Positions 13,550 to 26,000 of a stretch of DNA of 64,000 bases are shown piece after piece. Origin of the DNA: Globomyces pollinis-pini (taxonomy: Eukaryota; Chytridiomycota; Chytridiomycetes; Rhizophydiales; Globomycetaceae); contig MU621100.1 in assembly GCA_025399215.1 (NCBI GenBank), positions 1 to 64,000 of the forward strand, in the 5' to 3' direction. Position 1 is the first letter of the stretch; each line of letters starts with the position of its first letter. The notes beneath the pieces were generated by a model, which made no database searches, had not been told where the DNA came from, and worked only from the letters and a program-made list of their open reading frames with translations. The translations under genes and the position numbers were made by a program.

Positions 13550-14412
13550 ATGGGCAAGCGTAATGGAGGATTGATTAAAGCAATCAATGTTCACAAGAAA
13601 AATCTAAAGAGAAAGAGGAAAGAATCCGTCATACAACCAAAGAAGAAAACAACGTATCGATATAAACTTCAAGTGAAGGAGGATGAGAAAGTTTTGTTTA
13701 TTGGGGAAGGTAAAATTAAAGGTTCCTAAATACCGACAGGAAACTTTAGTTTTGCATTGTCTTTGGCAGATAAAATTCATAGAGCAGATTCATTTGTTTG
13801 TACTGCATTTGATTCCAAATCAATAACAGTGGAAAAGTATCCAGAGTCAGCCGAAAATATTCAAGCATTAGAGGATATGGTACATCATTCAACATCAAAT
13901 TAATTCAATTAGGAGGGTCAAGTTTTATTCGAAGTGGATGGTAGTAAATTGACTAAAGATTCAAGATTAAAACAAAAGAAATTCGACTACATTATTTTTA
14001 ACTTCCCGCACGTTGGATTAGGAATAAAAGACCAAGATCAAAATATTCTTGCAAATCAAACTCTCTTGGGTGCATTCTTTTTAGAATCAACGAATTTTCT
14101 TACATCTGAATCAAATGGTGATAATCAAGATGGTCAGGTACGAGATACATAAACTAAATTCTATCATAGATTGTGGTCACACTTAAATCTGGATTACCAT
14201 ATGATTTATGGGATGTCAAACAAATCGCCAAAGATGCTGGATATGTTTTAGATCGTTCGTGTGAGTTTAAGCCGGATGATTTTCCAGGTTATGCACATCG
14301 AAGAACGATTGGATTTGATAAGAAAGTTTCAAACCCGGACAATATGGAAATTACAAAAAAACCAAGCAGGATGTATATCTTCAAAATTTTTAAAGAAACC
14401 ACCGATCCATGA
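13550..14412 (+). CDS. BMT5: 25S rRNA (uridine-N3)-methyltransferase BMT5-like
   Basis: DUF2431/BMT5-like class I methyltransferase. Yeast Bmt5 makes m3U in 25S rRNA in the nucleolus. The basic N-terminus (MGKRNGG, KKNLKRKRK) suits a nucleolar protein. The SAM-binding loop is VLFIGEGNFSFALSLA, split by a short intron near 13707–13738. It is followed by CTAFDSK, then FDYIIFNFPHVGLG (the family's D-IIFNFPH-G motif), and C-terminally VVTLKSGLPYDLWDVKQIA, FPGYAHRRTIGF and MYIFKI. Product about 255 residues, usual for the core family. ATG 13550 is the only plausible start and lies 75 bp after the preceding gene. Convergent with CTR9. High confidence for the family; the rRNA position is by analogy. 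Confidence 0.92.
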
Positions 14413-14485
14413 TTATTTCATTACAATAAATATTAATATTCAATTGCATTCACTTTATTAATACTGATTTAAAGATATCAATTGA

Positions 14486-17400
14486 TTAATCGTCTTCATC
14501 ACTGTTAATGACAGCTGATCTTGACCTTGCTCTACTCCGCATATCGTTTTCAATGAATTCATCATCACCTTTTGCTTTACGCTTCCTCTTCGTTTTCCTA
14601 AAAATAAATTGAGTATTGACAGTTACCCTTCTTCATCTTCCTCTCGTCGTCGTGCATCATTAGCCAAACGTTCATTTTCCTCTTGCATCTTCAGCTGAAG
14701 TTGTCGACGGCTATATTCAAGCTCGGCTTCACGTCTGGCTTCTTCCTCTTTTTTTCTTGCCTTCACAGTTAATAACAAGAACTATACCTCTTCCTCTTCT
14801 TCTCTTAGTTTCTGAAGTCTTTGCTGTTCTTTAATCTCCATTAAACGCTCATGATTTTCTCGCGCCAACACTTCAGTTTGATGGATTTTCTTTTCTGTGA
14901 CAGATTTCAAGCCTTTCGAATACTCTGCTCGATCCTTTGCTTTCTTCAAATCATATCCAGGATTCACTGGTTTCGAATCACCAATTGGCTTTTGTGGAAG
15001 AGCCAACCAATTGAATAAATCTTCGGAAGCAATCAAATCTTTCAGAGCTTTTTGCATCTTTTCGACCACACGTATTTCATGGGGTTGATCATTCAATAAT
15101 ATACAGTACTGCTGTTGGATGAGTGCCAAATTGAAATAGAGAGCTTTATTGCTCGGATCAATATGGATTGCCTGAATTGATAAGCAAATTAAAACTTACC
15201 ATAGAGATGTACTTCAGAGCAGATTTCATATATTCTGGAGCACTTATATCTTTTGGATCAGCGCTTGTTGTTTTAGATAGAATATAATAAGCCCTTGACA
15301 TTGAAAGTAAAATCAACACATCATTCATTTGCCCACCTTTCTTGAGAATACTCTCGTACTAAACATTAGATGACGCATATGAATTCAATACGAGTAATAT
15401 AGCTGGATGAATTTGACCCTGTTCCACCAATACATGAGCGGCATTCAATGTCATTTGAACATTTCCAGGTGCAGCTTCCATAATCTCACATTAAAGAGAT
15501 TAAAATACCTGATTTGATACATCTCTTGATTCATTATACTTTGCTTTTTCTGCATAAGCAATTGCAAGTCCTCCTGCAGCGTAGGCATTGGCTTTTTCAA
15601 TCGAAATACATTTGCAAAAGAATTCGATACATCGCATAAAATGCATTTCCCGCTGTTGTTTTAGGAGAAATAATTTACATTAGCAGGATTTTGATCTCGA
15701 TTTGCCAAAATTAGGCAAATGTTCCCTGCTCCAGATAATGCATAAAGGTTATACTTGTCATACTCCAAAACTTTTTCAAATGATTTACGTGCTGCTCTGT
15801 AGGATTTCAATTTGAAATGTTGGTTGGCAATCATGAACCATGCCATTGAATTTTGAGGGTCCAAAGCCAAAACATCTGAGTAGTATTTCAATGCTTCAGA
15901 ATCATTTTTAGCATTTGATGCTAAGTAACCAAGCCTTAGCAAACCTCAAACTTAGTAAACACAATCTTACATTCAGAGAAGGCTGGGTGGGTTTTTAAAA
16001 TTTCCTGGTAGTGTAATTTTGCTTTTTCAATGTCTCCTTGAACTTCAAACAATCTTGCAATGTTATATCGTATGATTGTTGTCATATAGTTAACCTTTTC
16101 CGCACTGTTTGATTCAATGAAAGATTCATCAGTAAGCAGCCTTATGGCGTTTTCATACGACTCATTTGCTGAGGCGAGTGCTTTCTGCATATGAAGATCT
16201 GTTGTTCCTTCAACTGGGATATGGCCATGTTTTCGACGATCATTATCAAAATGCTCGTTGATGCTATCAGCTTCTAGGTGGTAAAGCACTGCAATGTTAT
16301 TCAGTAGCTCAGGGGATATAGTTTCATTAGTTTGACGGAGAACGTCTAACAGCTCCAGATATTCTGATGTTAATCTTTGATTGTCTTACTTTTTCTTGAA
16401 GACAAAATGTCTACTTGCTCCAAGAACAAAGCAATGTCAGCTAATAACTCTGGATCAGAAAATTTCACTTCCTCTTCTTTTCCATCTACCTCTTGAGTCT
16501 CTCGAAGCATCTTTTTCAAGGATTCGAATACAGATTGTGCATTTGATACGTTCGCTGGGGCAGCAGGACCTTTTTCTTTCTTTGTTTCTATCGACTCCAA
16601 TTTTTTTAAAGAGTCTGGACTACAGGTATAGAGTGAAAATAGGAGTTTTAATGTGTCATAATCCGTAGGATCATCTTTCAAGATGTTCTTCAAATTGGTT
16701 GTGGCATTTTCAAAATCACCTTTACATTAAAAACCAAACTTCGAAACCTTTGTAAGCATACAACTGACTCAGTGAATACTGAATATGGTTGGATTTGGGA
16801 TTTGCAGCTGCAGCTTGTTTGAAATACTCAAATGCTTCTTCATATTTTTTCTTTTGTATTAAATAAATGATCAAATACCTACCTCTTTCTGGGCGATTCG
16901 GCCCTTGATTGCCAGAGCTTCTGCTTGCAATAAGCGAGACTTTGTATTCTTCAAGGCTAAGGTAGCCATTACATTGGCCTGGTATCAAATATATGTTTAA
17001 AAATACTTTGTGTAAATCTTTATCAAAAAAACGTTCTGCCATTTGTACTGCACATAATCCATTCCGTGGATCTAGCTTATATGCACTCATCACTCTTGCA
17101 CTCGCGTCTTTGAGTAATTTTCTCTTTTCTTTGGGTGAAATACTGGCATCCTGAGACTTATTGAAATCTAACATTGATAAGAACAGCGTTGCGGTTTCAT
17201 TTTTTGGATTCTTAATGTCAAGCATATAAAATTACCAGCTTAATCGCTCTTTCAAAGGCCAATCGTGCATGATCTTCCATATCCAACTTATAATAACAAA
17301 TTCCAATAGGAATACGTGGGTCTGGTGTAATATCCGGTTTAAGTGTCAAAACCTTTTGATAATGTCCCAACGCCAGTCTATAATTTCCCTTTTCAAAAAA

Positions 17401-18142
17401 ACCAGAAGCCTTAAACGTTAAGGTGATTTTCAAATACCAGTCCAATTAAAGCTGGTACAAAATTTGGATCAATACTGAGAGCTGCACGAAAACTTGAAAG
17501 TGCTTGCTCGATATCATCTGATCCATTTAACCTTGTCTTTATCAAATGTATATTGGCTATTTATTAGGAACAGTAAGGAACCTTTTCCAAGAAAAGTAAA
17601 TTTGTTGAGTCTAACAATTCGTTCCGCCTCGTTTACCAATCGCGATGCCAAATCTAAAAGGTCTCGAACTGATCTAGGTTCTTCCAAAGAAGTTGCAGAA
17701 GGAAGGGTTTCATTTTCTTTCAATGATTTTGCAGATTCAATGTAGTAAGCTGCCAATGTATTCAATAACAATACATGTCTGTCCGTGTTGTCAATACTGG
17801 AACCTTTCCAATTAATTCTTTAAATTGAAACCTTTAATGAGTGAGAGAAAGTGAATCGAAACCTTTTGCCTGGTACTTTCCTGCCAATAAAAACCTTGTA
17901 TCATGAGATAATAATGATATACTTTTCAAACTCTGCCATCATATTTCTTTGGCTGTACTCGAACTAAAGAGAGGTAAGGAAAGATCTGTATATACTGCGA
18001 ATTCCATGAACAGATGGTGATTGGAAGGATCTTTATTCAAAATCTTGATAATTGCTTCATCATTTCCTTTTAAATCCTTTAAATCTACTTCCAGAATCTG
18101 GTTATTCAGTCTGATTTCAATCTTTGTCCTCTCCACTGACAT
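14486..18142 (-). CDS. CTR9: Paf1 complex subunit Ctr9 (TPR protein)
   Basis: Scaffold of the Paf1 complex, which travels with RNA polymerase II and promotes H2B ubiquitination and H3K4/K36 methylation. The start at 18140–18142 gives MSVERTKIEIRLNN with the family's VDLKDL and HHLFMEFAVY region. The body is a long series of TPR helices: KGNYRLALGHYQKVL, GICYYKLDMEDHARLAFERA, ARVMSAYKLDPRNG, LGYLASNAKNDSEALKYYSD, SMAWFMIANQHFK and KSYRAARKSFEKVL. The C-terminus is a charged coiled coil rich in Glu, Arg and Lys (14640–14890) ending RSRARSRSAVINSDEDD, as in other Ctr9 proteins. Total about 1,050 residues, close to the family's usual size. Around ten short introns interrupt it. Its start is divergent from GAA1 across about 395 bp. 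Confidence 0.95.
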
Positions 18143-18537
18143 TAAAAGAAAACCAAAAATTTACATTTCTTTCAACCAAATCACTTCTTTTCAATTGCTA
18201 AATTATGATACGATATACTATCAAGTATGTAATAGGACACTTGTTTATTGTAACCCTGTTATGCTTGAATTTCTTCGAAGGTACAGTAATTTCTAAGGAG
18301 TCTCATGAAAGTATTTGACCTAAAGAATTCCTATTTATCTTTCCAATGAAGCATTCCTATTAATCTTTCCAATCAGTCACATTTATGCAATTCTTGAGAT
18401 ATCGTTGTAACACAATATTAGAGCTAGTATGATTCATATACTCAATAGATTAATAAGATATGATTTCATTGTCATTGTGAGGAATAATTGCTTATTAGCT
18501 TAATCTATTGGTTGGTATCTTTAACGTTCAGATTTTC
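18143..18537. promoter_or_regulatory. CTR9/GAA1 divergent intergenic region
   Basis: About 395 bp between the two divergent start codons, one of the longer spacers in the gene-dense part. It is AT-rich with short imperfect repeats, for example a TTTCCAAT-containing phrase twice near 18338–18375. I see no defined promoter element. Confidence 0.4.
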
Positions 18538-20722
18538 ATGATTGGGAAAATTAAAGAGATAATCAAGGGTTTTGATAGGGAATTGTTTCGACTTCAGAGC
18601 AGGAAAAAGGCATTTGAAATAGCAAAGTACTTGTTCACTCATTATTCAATCGTTTTCTACATCTTGGGATTATTAGCACTATTTGTATTGCCTTACAAAC
18701 CAGTTCATGACAATGCTGTCGTAGACGAAAAGGCTTTGCTAGTGGGACAGGTTTACCAAAGCATTTGCTAATCTTAGGTTCTTATTTCCTTTTGTTGAAC
18801 TTCATTTAGGTAAATATTCGAATATTGATCAACAGGTCATCAAATACTTCAAATCAGAGCATATGAATAGTAAATTGCCTAATGCTTTATGGGACGAACA
18901 AGTTGATTCACATTTCCGTGCGAGTGAAATTCAACAGACGTTAGATTCGTTAGGATTAGACACATCTTTGCAACGATTTTCATTCCTTCAAGATGATACT
19001 TGGATTAATGGAACCAATACACATGGAATTTTGCGATCACCTCGTGGTGAAGGTACAGAGGCAATTGTTATAACTGCACCTCAGCGAGTTGCGAATGGTC
19101 AATGTAAAAGAACTTTAATTAATTCTAGTCAATCAAAATGGAATCGACGTACTGCTTTCTTTCGCCTCATTTTGCACCAGTAAACAGATTATCTAAGATA
19201 TAGAATTTTCATTTTGGTCCAAAGACATAATCTTCATGATTAGTGACCAAGATTACGTAGGAACACACTTCTGGCTTGAAGCTTATCATGGTGAAAGATC
19301 TAAATCATTTTGTAAATGCCATATGATATTAACATTAGATATCTCGTATGATCCATTAAAGAACCATGCTGGATCAATTATGTCAGTGTTAAATCTGGAA
19401 TTTGGAGGATCTGGAAAATACTCAGCTATAGGCCTACACCCAAGTTTTGACATTTTCTCGCTTATATTGTAGTTGGTGTAAATGGAAGACTTCCAAACGC
19501 TGATTTGGTTACATCGGCTGGATTAAGTTATTTGTATTCAGGAGTTCCCATGATTATCAACGAAGATGGTCAGCAAGTGGAAGATAATGAGCCTCTCATG
19601 GATTACTACAAAAAATCTGTTTGGAATCTACTCTCTTTTCTAAAAACACAAGCCCTTGGGTTTCCAAAATATCAACACAGTCTCTTCTCCAGATATAACA
19701 TTGAAGCTATTACTCTCTCTGGGGTAAGTATTGAAGGAGAATACGAATATGTGGATACTGTTCATATTGCAATGTAAGATTCTATAGTTAAACAATTTAG
19801 GGGTCTAGAAACAATTTGTAGAAGTTTGAATAATTTATTAGAACGATTTCATCATGCCTATTGGTTTTATTACATGCCTTCGGCGAATAGTTTTATACCA
19901 TTGTCCAAATACATTGGACCATTAACGATTATTATTTCTGCTGCAATATTCAAGTCCTTAGAGTTGTGGTGGAACACAGGCACGATACCATATGTGATTC
20001 CAAAAGGGTACAAGAGACAAAGCTGGAGATTTCTTCAAAAAGGATTTGGTGAGAGTAATTTTTCATCCCTCATTCGACCCCTCTACATGCCTTTTCTAAC
20101 TATCATATTTTGCTCAATGTTTTCTGTACAAATTTTCTATCTGATGGATACAATACGGTTTGCTGCCCAAAATCAGTTTCAATCAGTATATTTTCCGTCT
20201 TAATTGTTAGGCACTTTTCATGCTTTTTGCTACCGTCATGTCACAACAAATGATGTATGTGTTTAAATTCTTAATATTAGGGCACTGTTTATGATTCCTT
20301 TACTGCAAAGATTGTACTGTGGAGAAGCTGGTGCGTCTCGAGTTACCACTGCACCAGTTTGGAAAATCTTGAAGTGTATGATTAATGGTGGATTGGGACT
20401 TTTCTTGCTTAGTGTAGCAGCCATGAACCCAAGTTTAGCACTTGTAATGGCGATCTTGCTTGTGCCTTCATTTATTATGATCAGGCCCACCAAATCATTG
20501 ATTTTTTACTCCTTTCAAATGTTTGTTTTGTTTATTATTTCTCCACCAGTGATACTTGCTATTTATGGATTGGTATATGGTGATTATACAGTAGCAACTC
20601 AATTTCTGAGTGATATTTGGCACCATTGGTCTCTCTTTGGGGGTTTGCTATTGCCATGGATCTGTTTAGGTTACTGGCCATTAACTTTGGCAGCTCAAGT
20701 GTTGGTGACCATGGAACTTTAA
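18538..20722 (+). CDS. GAA1: GPI transamidase component Gaa1
   Basis: Subunit of the ER-membrane GPI transamidase that attaches GPI anchors to secretory proteins. The start MIGKIKEI at 18538 puts an N-terminal transmembrane helix (YSIVFYILGLLALFVLPYK) near residue 40, as in the family. The lumenal metallopeptidase-like domain includes the conserved GILRSPRGEGTEAIVITAP (near 19030–19080) and later GLSYLYSGVPM-type and GLHPSFD segments. The C-terminal half has repeated hydrophobic helices (GPLTIIISAAIFKSLELWW; MPFLTIIFCSMFSVQIFYL; LVMAILLVPSFIMI; FVLFIISPPVILAIYGLVYG; GGLLLPWICLGYWPLTLAAQ). Introns are short; the stop is 65 bp from the convergent YOP1-like gene. Product about 600–650 residues, usual for Gaa1. 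Confidence 0.93.
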
Positions 20723-20787
20723 ATAAACTAGTTTAAAGCAGATATATATAATGCGTGTATTGAGTTCAAAGTATTTAACATGTCAAG

Positions 20788-21600
20788 TTATTCCTGTAAG
20801 TTTTTGATTCGTCGTTTTCGTGTTTTAGTAGGTTTGGTGATTGGTTCAGTAGGTGCGATAGGAATTCTTTCCGCACCATTTGTATTATCTTGGATATCAG
20901 GAATAACTGTATCGGCATCGGGTGTACCATGTTGAACCGTTGTTGACACTATTGTTGATGAATTGGTCTTAGTACTAGTTTCTACAATTTTCGTATTAAA
21001 GATTTTAAAAATTTCAGATTGAATCAAATCTTTTGTATAATGAACGATACTCCAGAATGTTGACTTGAATAACTGTTCAAATTGAAGAAAATGATTATCC
21101 AATTCATTTTCTTTTGAATCAAAGAAAGGACTTAGATGAAAACTATATAAAATTGTTGCACCCTTCCTATTAAAATGAATTCCAATTACTTTGGTATAAG
21201 AAGATGTAATCCAAATGATGACTATTAATTTGATATCGTAATAGAATGGAAACCTTAATGTGTCAATTTCAATTTGATTTACCAAAAGACTACTAAATCA
21301 CATAGTATTTCACAACCTAAATATGCAATCATCACCAACCAGTATTTTAATTCATCTCCGTCTCCAGATAAGCGATTATATTTCAACCCCTTATAGTGGT
21401 TGTATGCTGGTAGTAAAAATCCAATGGAGTAACTATTGTAAGCATCTTTGTTTCTATGTACCAAAATATTTTTGATGTAAAAGAACCAAGGACCATTTTG
21501 AATTCGTAAAGGGAAAATTAGAAAACACGAAAAAGTTTGTTTCTATTAAACTTTGCAATCTTGCCACGGTCAGTTACGAGTAATGTGAACATGGAAATCT
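20788..21600 (-). CDS. YOP1: YOP1/REEP (TB2/DP1/HVA22) family ER-shaping protein
   Basis: Reticulon-like hairpin membrane protein that curves ER tubules. The family core reads SIGFLLPAYNHYKGLK, YWLVMIAYLGCEILCDLVVF, then after a 29-nt intron WFPFYYDIKLIVIIWITSSYTK, and after a 23-nt intron (21167–21189) KGATILYSFHLSPFFDS. These correspond to the two hydrophobic hairpins and the SKYTKGA-type motif of Yop1, with Y-x-x-P-like ending. The tail is about 130 residues longer than yeast Yop1, hydrophilic, and ends in a basic run (TKTRKRRIKNLQE), more like some REEP1–4 proteins that bind microtubules. The 5' end is unclear: an in-frame stop lies upstream and the first exon, perhaps starting near 21585–21600, must be joined by splicing. 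Family secure, start not. Confidence 0.82.
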
Positions 21601-21705
21601 CATTAAAATAAACCAAATATGAATAAGAAACGATTATGAGTTCAAAGTAGAATATACTATACAGGCACAAAAGCGAAACAACTATTCCAGCTTGCATAAA
21701 AATCT

Positions 21706-22628
21706 TTAAATGGTGTTTTCAGTACAATGGGTACTATCAAAACCCACCCCATAAAATAGATTCCGATCAAAATCAAACTCGTGGTTCTCTTTGCTAAAAG
21801 CTTTAAGCATTGCAATAACTTGTTCACTTGAATTGTTGACAAGTTTAGCGTTGATTTTATCTTTTGACGTTGCACCTTGTCCATAAATTTTCATCACTCC
21901 GTCTTCATAGAATGAAAATGTACCTATAGTTCGAAAGGTCAAACTTATTCGTTCACCATTGAATGCGATTTCTTCAGGGCTCTTTAATGATTCCATTCTT
22001 TTGTCTTGTTTTATAGAATGAAGAAAGGTAGCATTTCCTTTTCCAGTAAGCACAAAAGCACTGTTGTTGCTTAGTTGAAATGTATGTTTTTCACGTGTAT
22101 TGGAAGGGGTGTAACCTTTCTTGGTACGCAGTACCATAGTTCTCGTCGCACCTGCAGAGAAATTGACAATATTGGTGTTTGGTACAATATCAATTGTTTT
22201 ATCAGAATGTTCGCTGATAAAGTCATGACCACCTCTGTAATACTGAATCAAGCAGTGATTGAAATCTTGATTAAGAGATTTTTGTAGTTGGTTTCTGATC
22301 TTATTTACCATTGGTGTCCAAGAAACAGCCTCCAATAAATGGTCAGTTGGATGTCGGTAAATAGGTGATACTCCGTCTGTGATAGACCCTTCTGATAAGT
22401 TTTTTAATTCATACCTTGCACAGCGATTAATCTTGGTATTAAACCACCTTGATGGTGCATCTCATGAAACTGAACTTCATCCTTCAGCATTTGAAAACAA
22501 TTTTGACCATCAGAATGACCAAGGATTTCATCTATCAGTTGGAAGTACTCGCTTTCATTGCTTCCATCTAACTCCAATCTTTCCTCCAGTAAATCTTTCT
22601 TTTCATTTTCCATTTTCATTGGATCCAT
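21706..22628 (-). CDS. AlkB-like 2-oxoglutarate/Fe(II) dioxygenase
   Basis: Non-heme iron oxygenase of the AlkB fold. The iron-binding HxD is in ISEHSDKTIDI, with the second histidine probably in NATFLHSIKQ and the 2-oxoglutarate-binding arginines in ERISLTFRTIG. The spacing between them (HSD, then about 65 residues to His, then about 33 to Arg) fits AlkB-type demethylases. The preceding HCLIQYYRGGHDFI matches the N-Y-x-G-x-D-x-I strand typical of ALKBH2/3-like enzymes. A 23-nt intron (22392–22414) joins an N-terminal exon of about 70 residues rich in Glu and Asp. A C-terminal extension of about 65 residues follows the catalytic core. The substrate cannot be told from this. Divergent from TFB2 with 57 bp between starts, which suggests a shared promoter. 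Confidence 0.8.
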
Positions 22629-22685
22629 AATCAAGGTTGTTGAAATCAGAGGAAATAATTTTTCATTCTTAAGAGATTGAATTGT

Positions 22686-24445
22686 ATGGATCTGGAGGAC
22701 AATGCAATAAAAGGGGATATATCCCAATATCTAGAATCTCTACCAAAGAGTATTCTAGACCGCTTGTATCAATCTCCAGCAACTTGTCTGGCTATTTTAC
22801 GGTATTCTATCAACAATAATTCTCATCTAATTCAAGTCTTCTCCCAGATCTTTCAAAGCAGATTTTGTACAGATTGCTTTACGTTCCAGAACCTCTACCC
22901 TTAATATTCTTGGAAAGATGGATTGATAATGCAATGTAAGCTGTATTAAAAATTGATATCAGAGTACTTGAAGAAAATATCAATCTGATGACGAAATTAC
23001 ATATATCTCAAATTCAGAACTCTTCCATCTTTATCAATCCAAATTTTCAAGTCAATTTACATTTTGCATTAGTGGGAGGGTACATTTTATTATATTTTAA
23101 TCATTAGTGGAAATCATGCAAGTTTTGGGAGACCAAGTGATACTATTGATAAACACAATCCCAGTTTGGAGGCCCTAGATGCTTATTCAGTCGAATCTTG
23201 GGAAAATGTTCTTCATTTTTTGGTAGGCACTACATCCAAAAACTCTTCACAGGTATAACGTCCACCTTTTATATATAGCCTTTTGTTGGGCTTTTGGAAA
23301 AATCACAATTGATGGTGAAGGAGGGAAGAGAATTACGGATTACTAGCAAAGGTTTCCAATTTCTGCTGCAAGATATGAATTTTCAAGTGTGGACATTACT
23401 TATACAATATTTAGAATTAGCTGAGGTTTATCTTTGAGCCCATACTTATCTCAATAGGTTTAATCTAATCGATATATTTAATGGATAGGTATTACAGAGA
23501 CAAGTTAAATCATAGTCATTGCAAATGGAACTAGTAGAAGTATTGAACTTTTTATTTCAATTGGGTTCATTGGAATTCGGACAAGTAACTTGATCAACAA
23601 TTTGAATTTAGGATTATAATGTGGATTCATTGACATTAACTCAAAAACATGTGTTGAGTGATTTGAAATACCTGGGATTAGTCTATCAACGAAATGTAGC
23701 GAATGTCAGATTAATGTTTAGAAAAAATCAACTAGATTTTATCCAACACGAATGGCCACTTCACTGATGTCTGGTAATCCAACCACAGATATCCGTAATT
23801 TTACAACTGAAACTTTAAAAGGACTTATACCCAGTTTATCACAAACCAATTTATCAAGTGGTTTTATCATGGTGGAGACAAATTATAGAGTATATGCATA
23901 CACAACATCCCCACTTCAGATTGCTATTTTGAGTTTGTTTATCCAAATGCAAACAAGATTTGCAAATATGGTGGTGGGAATGCTAACTAGAGAATCGATC
24001 CGTGACGCTCTTTCTCGAGGCATTACAGCTGAACAGGTGATTCATTTGAATGTTTTAATCGTCTTTTAGATTATAGCTTATTTGAATACCCACTCTCATC
24101 CGGAAATGCGTAAATCAGTAAGATGATTGTCTTAACCATAGTCACCCATATTGCCAACCACGGTAATAGAACAAATTAGGTAAAATTACTTGTACCAATT
24201 TTAGATTATGGGAAATGGAACGAAATCGACTTCGTGCACTCAAAGGTAGAAGTGGATGTGATTAACTGGTAGGGACATTATATCAAGGGTTCAATCGTGA
24301 ACAGGATTATCGAGATGTTTTTAAATACGCTTCTGACTTTGGCTATGTTTTATGGCATTCGGATGAAAAACGACTATTGATTTTGTCAATGGATGGTCAT
24401 GAACATGTGAGATCTTGGTTAAAGGATAAAACAAGAAAAACATGA
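22686..24445 (+). CDS. TFB2: TFIIH subunit Tfb2 (p52/GTF2H4)
   Basis: Core TFIIH subunit that binds and stimulates the Ssl2/XPB translocase in transcription initiation and nucleotide excision repair. The start [20 protein letters not shown] matches the family's short acidic start leading to [21 protein letters not shown]. Downstream are [15 protein letters not shown] sequence near 23740 and [20 protein letters not shown], a highly conserved Tfb2 motif, followed by [20 protein letters not shown]. The C-terminal Ssl2-binding region reads [20 protein letters not shown] and [16 protein letters not shown]. About a dozen short introns are required; the piece around 22930–23740 is spliced heavily and was read only in part. 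The stop is about 250 bp from the convergent Sec14-like gene, with a duplicated segment in between. Confidence 0.92.
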
Positions 24446-24497
24446 TGGTAGCAGAGTAGAATTATTAATGAATTGATTAAACATGTTTTGTTTTGCA

Positions 24498-24720
24498 GTT
24501 TATCATCGTTAGTGCTAATGAGTTTCAACAAGTATATCTTATGAAAATCAGATTTACTAATACCGATACTAAACATAAATTCCATACTTTGTGATGAACT
24601 TTTTCTGTAGTTTATCTTCGTTAGTGTGTTTCGACAGGCTAATAGGTGGTACACATCTTTATGAAAATCAGATATATTAATACCTATACTAAATTTAAAC
24701 TCCATACTTTGTGATGAACT
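24498..24720. repeat. Tandem ~105–112-bp duplication covering the Sec14-like 3' exon
   Basis: Two diverged copies lie side by side at 24498–24600 and 24609–24720. They share ATGAAAATCAGAT, ACTAAATxTAAA-like and CCATACTTTGTGATGAACT blocks. On the minus strand each copy begins TTCATCACAAAGTATGGA directly after an AG. The copy at 24609–24720 is the last exon of the Sec14-like gene; the other lies in its 3' flank between the two convergent genes. Confidence 0.8.
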
Positions 24721-25715
24721 AGAAATAATAAATTGGAAATAAAATACCTTTTCAAATTCAGGGTCAGGATATCCTTCAACGGTACCATCATTCCAAGGCC
24801 CAATGTCAGAGTTTATGCAGCCACCTGGGCAAGCACATTTGCAGTCTCCTCCCAAAAAATCGGGTAGATTTTCTGGACTGATAGATTCCAAAAGGGTGGA
24901 TTTATAACCAGAACCCAATATCTGAATTTTTCTGATGGTGACCTCATCCAACATTGGTTTAACTATGGACCAAACTGCTGTAAAAAGCATTGGAGCGTTA
25001 ATGATAAACATTTGTCCAAGCCTAATATGAGAAATAGAAATGAGTACATTTCTGGATAATAATTTTGAGATATTGAGGATACTTGAGTAATTAAACTATA
25101 AACTGAAGAAGCTGTTGATAATGCGACACCTAAAATGAATGTCAATACATGATACCATATAAATCAACAATCAAAGTACTCTGTTCAAAATGTCTATTTG
25201 ATTTTTTTGAACAAGCTTTAAATCGATATTGGATTAATTTTTCGTACTAGAATCATTAATCAAATAGGTATACCTCATAAACATGATTTCTAAGCATTCT
25301 TTCAGGAGTGGTAGCGGCCCACAATTTTTTCAAATCCGCCATTCCAACTCGTTCGATATAAACAGGACGACCTAATCTATCCACTTTATGATAAAATCGA
25401 GGATAAATTCTTCTGACGAGAGCATATTCTGGGAAATCAAAATCATTTAGAATCTAATATGATGAATGAAAGTAAGTGTACAGTATTAGTTCCGAATTCA
25501 GCTCTCCATTTTTCACATTCAGCCCACATATCTTTAGCAGCAGGAATTTGAAATTTTCTAGCTCTTAAGAAACGTAATAATAAATGGTCAGAATGAATAT
25601 CCTTATTATATAAGTTTTCTAGTAGTAAAGCTTGTTTGAATTGGTCTAAAGTGATTGATTCTTCGTTAGTTAAATAACCTAAACGACCATTAGTTTGTTC
25701 TTTAATTCCTCCCAT
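24695..25715 (-). CDS. Sec14-like CRAL-TRIO lipid-transfer protein
   Basis: Phosphatidylinositol/phosphatidylcholine-transfer type protein. The CRAL-TRIO N-terminal helical part is ITLDQFKQALLLENLY, SDHLLLRFLRARKFQIPAAK and WAECEKWRAEFGT. The lipid-binding domain follows with ILNDFDFPEYALVRRIYPRF, KVDRLGRPVYIERVG, LKKLWAATTPERMLRNHVYE, GVALSTASSVYSLI, QMFIINAPMLFTAVWSIVKP, IQILGSGYKSTLLESI and ENLPDFLGGDCKC. The set of motifs in this order is the Sec14 family. The start is ATG at the complement of 25713–25715; an in-frame TTG lies upstream. After GYPDPEFEK a 29-nt intron leads to a tiny last exon ending FITKYGV. That exon exists twice (see the tandem repeat). Product close to 300 residues, as usual for Sec14. 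Divergent from EPG5 across about 285 bp. Confidence 0.9.
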
Positions 25716-26000
25716 TTGAATAAAGTAAATAATTTTCAATAGTGGCGTTTCAAACAAATCCTTTCAATTCCAATCTATTATTTTTTTAATTTATTATTCA
25801 GTTCAATTCCCATCTATTCCATTATCTTTTTCATTTATTGAATTGAACTTAACAATAAAATAAATCATTCATTTTAATGGTCTTTTTTTTGTATTGATGA
25901 TAAACTACCTGTGAAACCTATACTACCAAATAAAGTAATAATGGAACCAACTAACTAACTACTATCAATCATTCATTAGTATAAGTTAATATCACATTCA

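Noticed and set aside
16381..16668. 95-codon + strand frame inside CTR9
   Set aside because: Antisense shadow of a clearly coding CTR9 exon.
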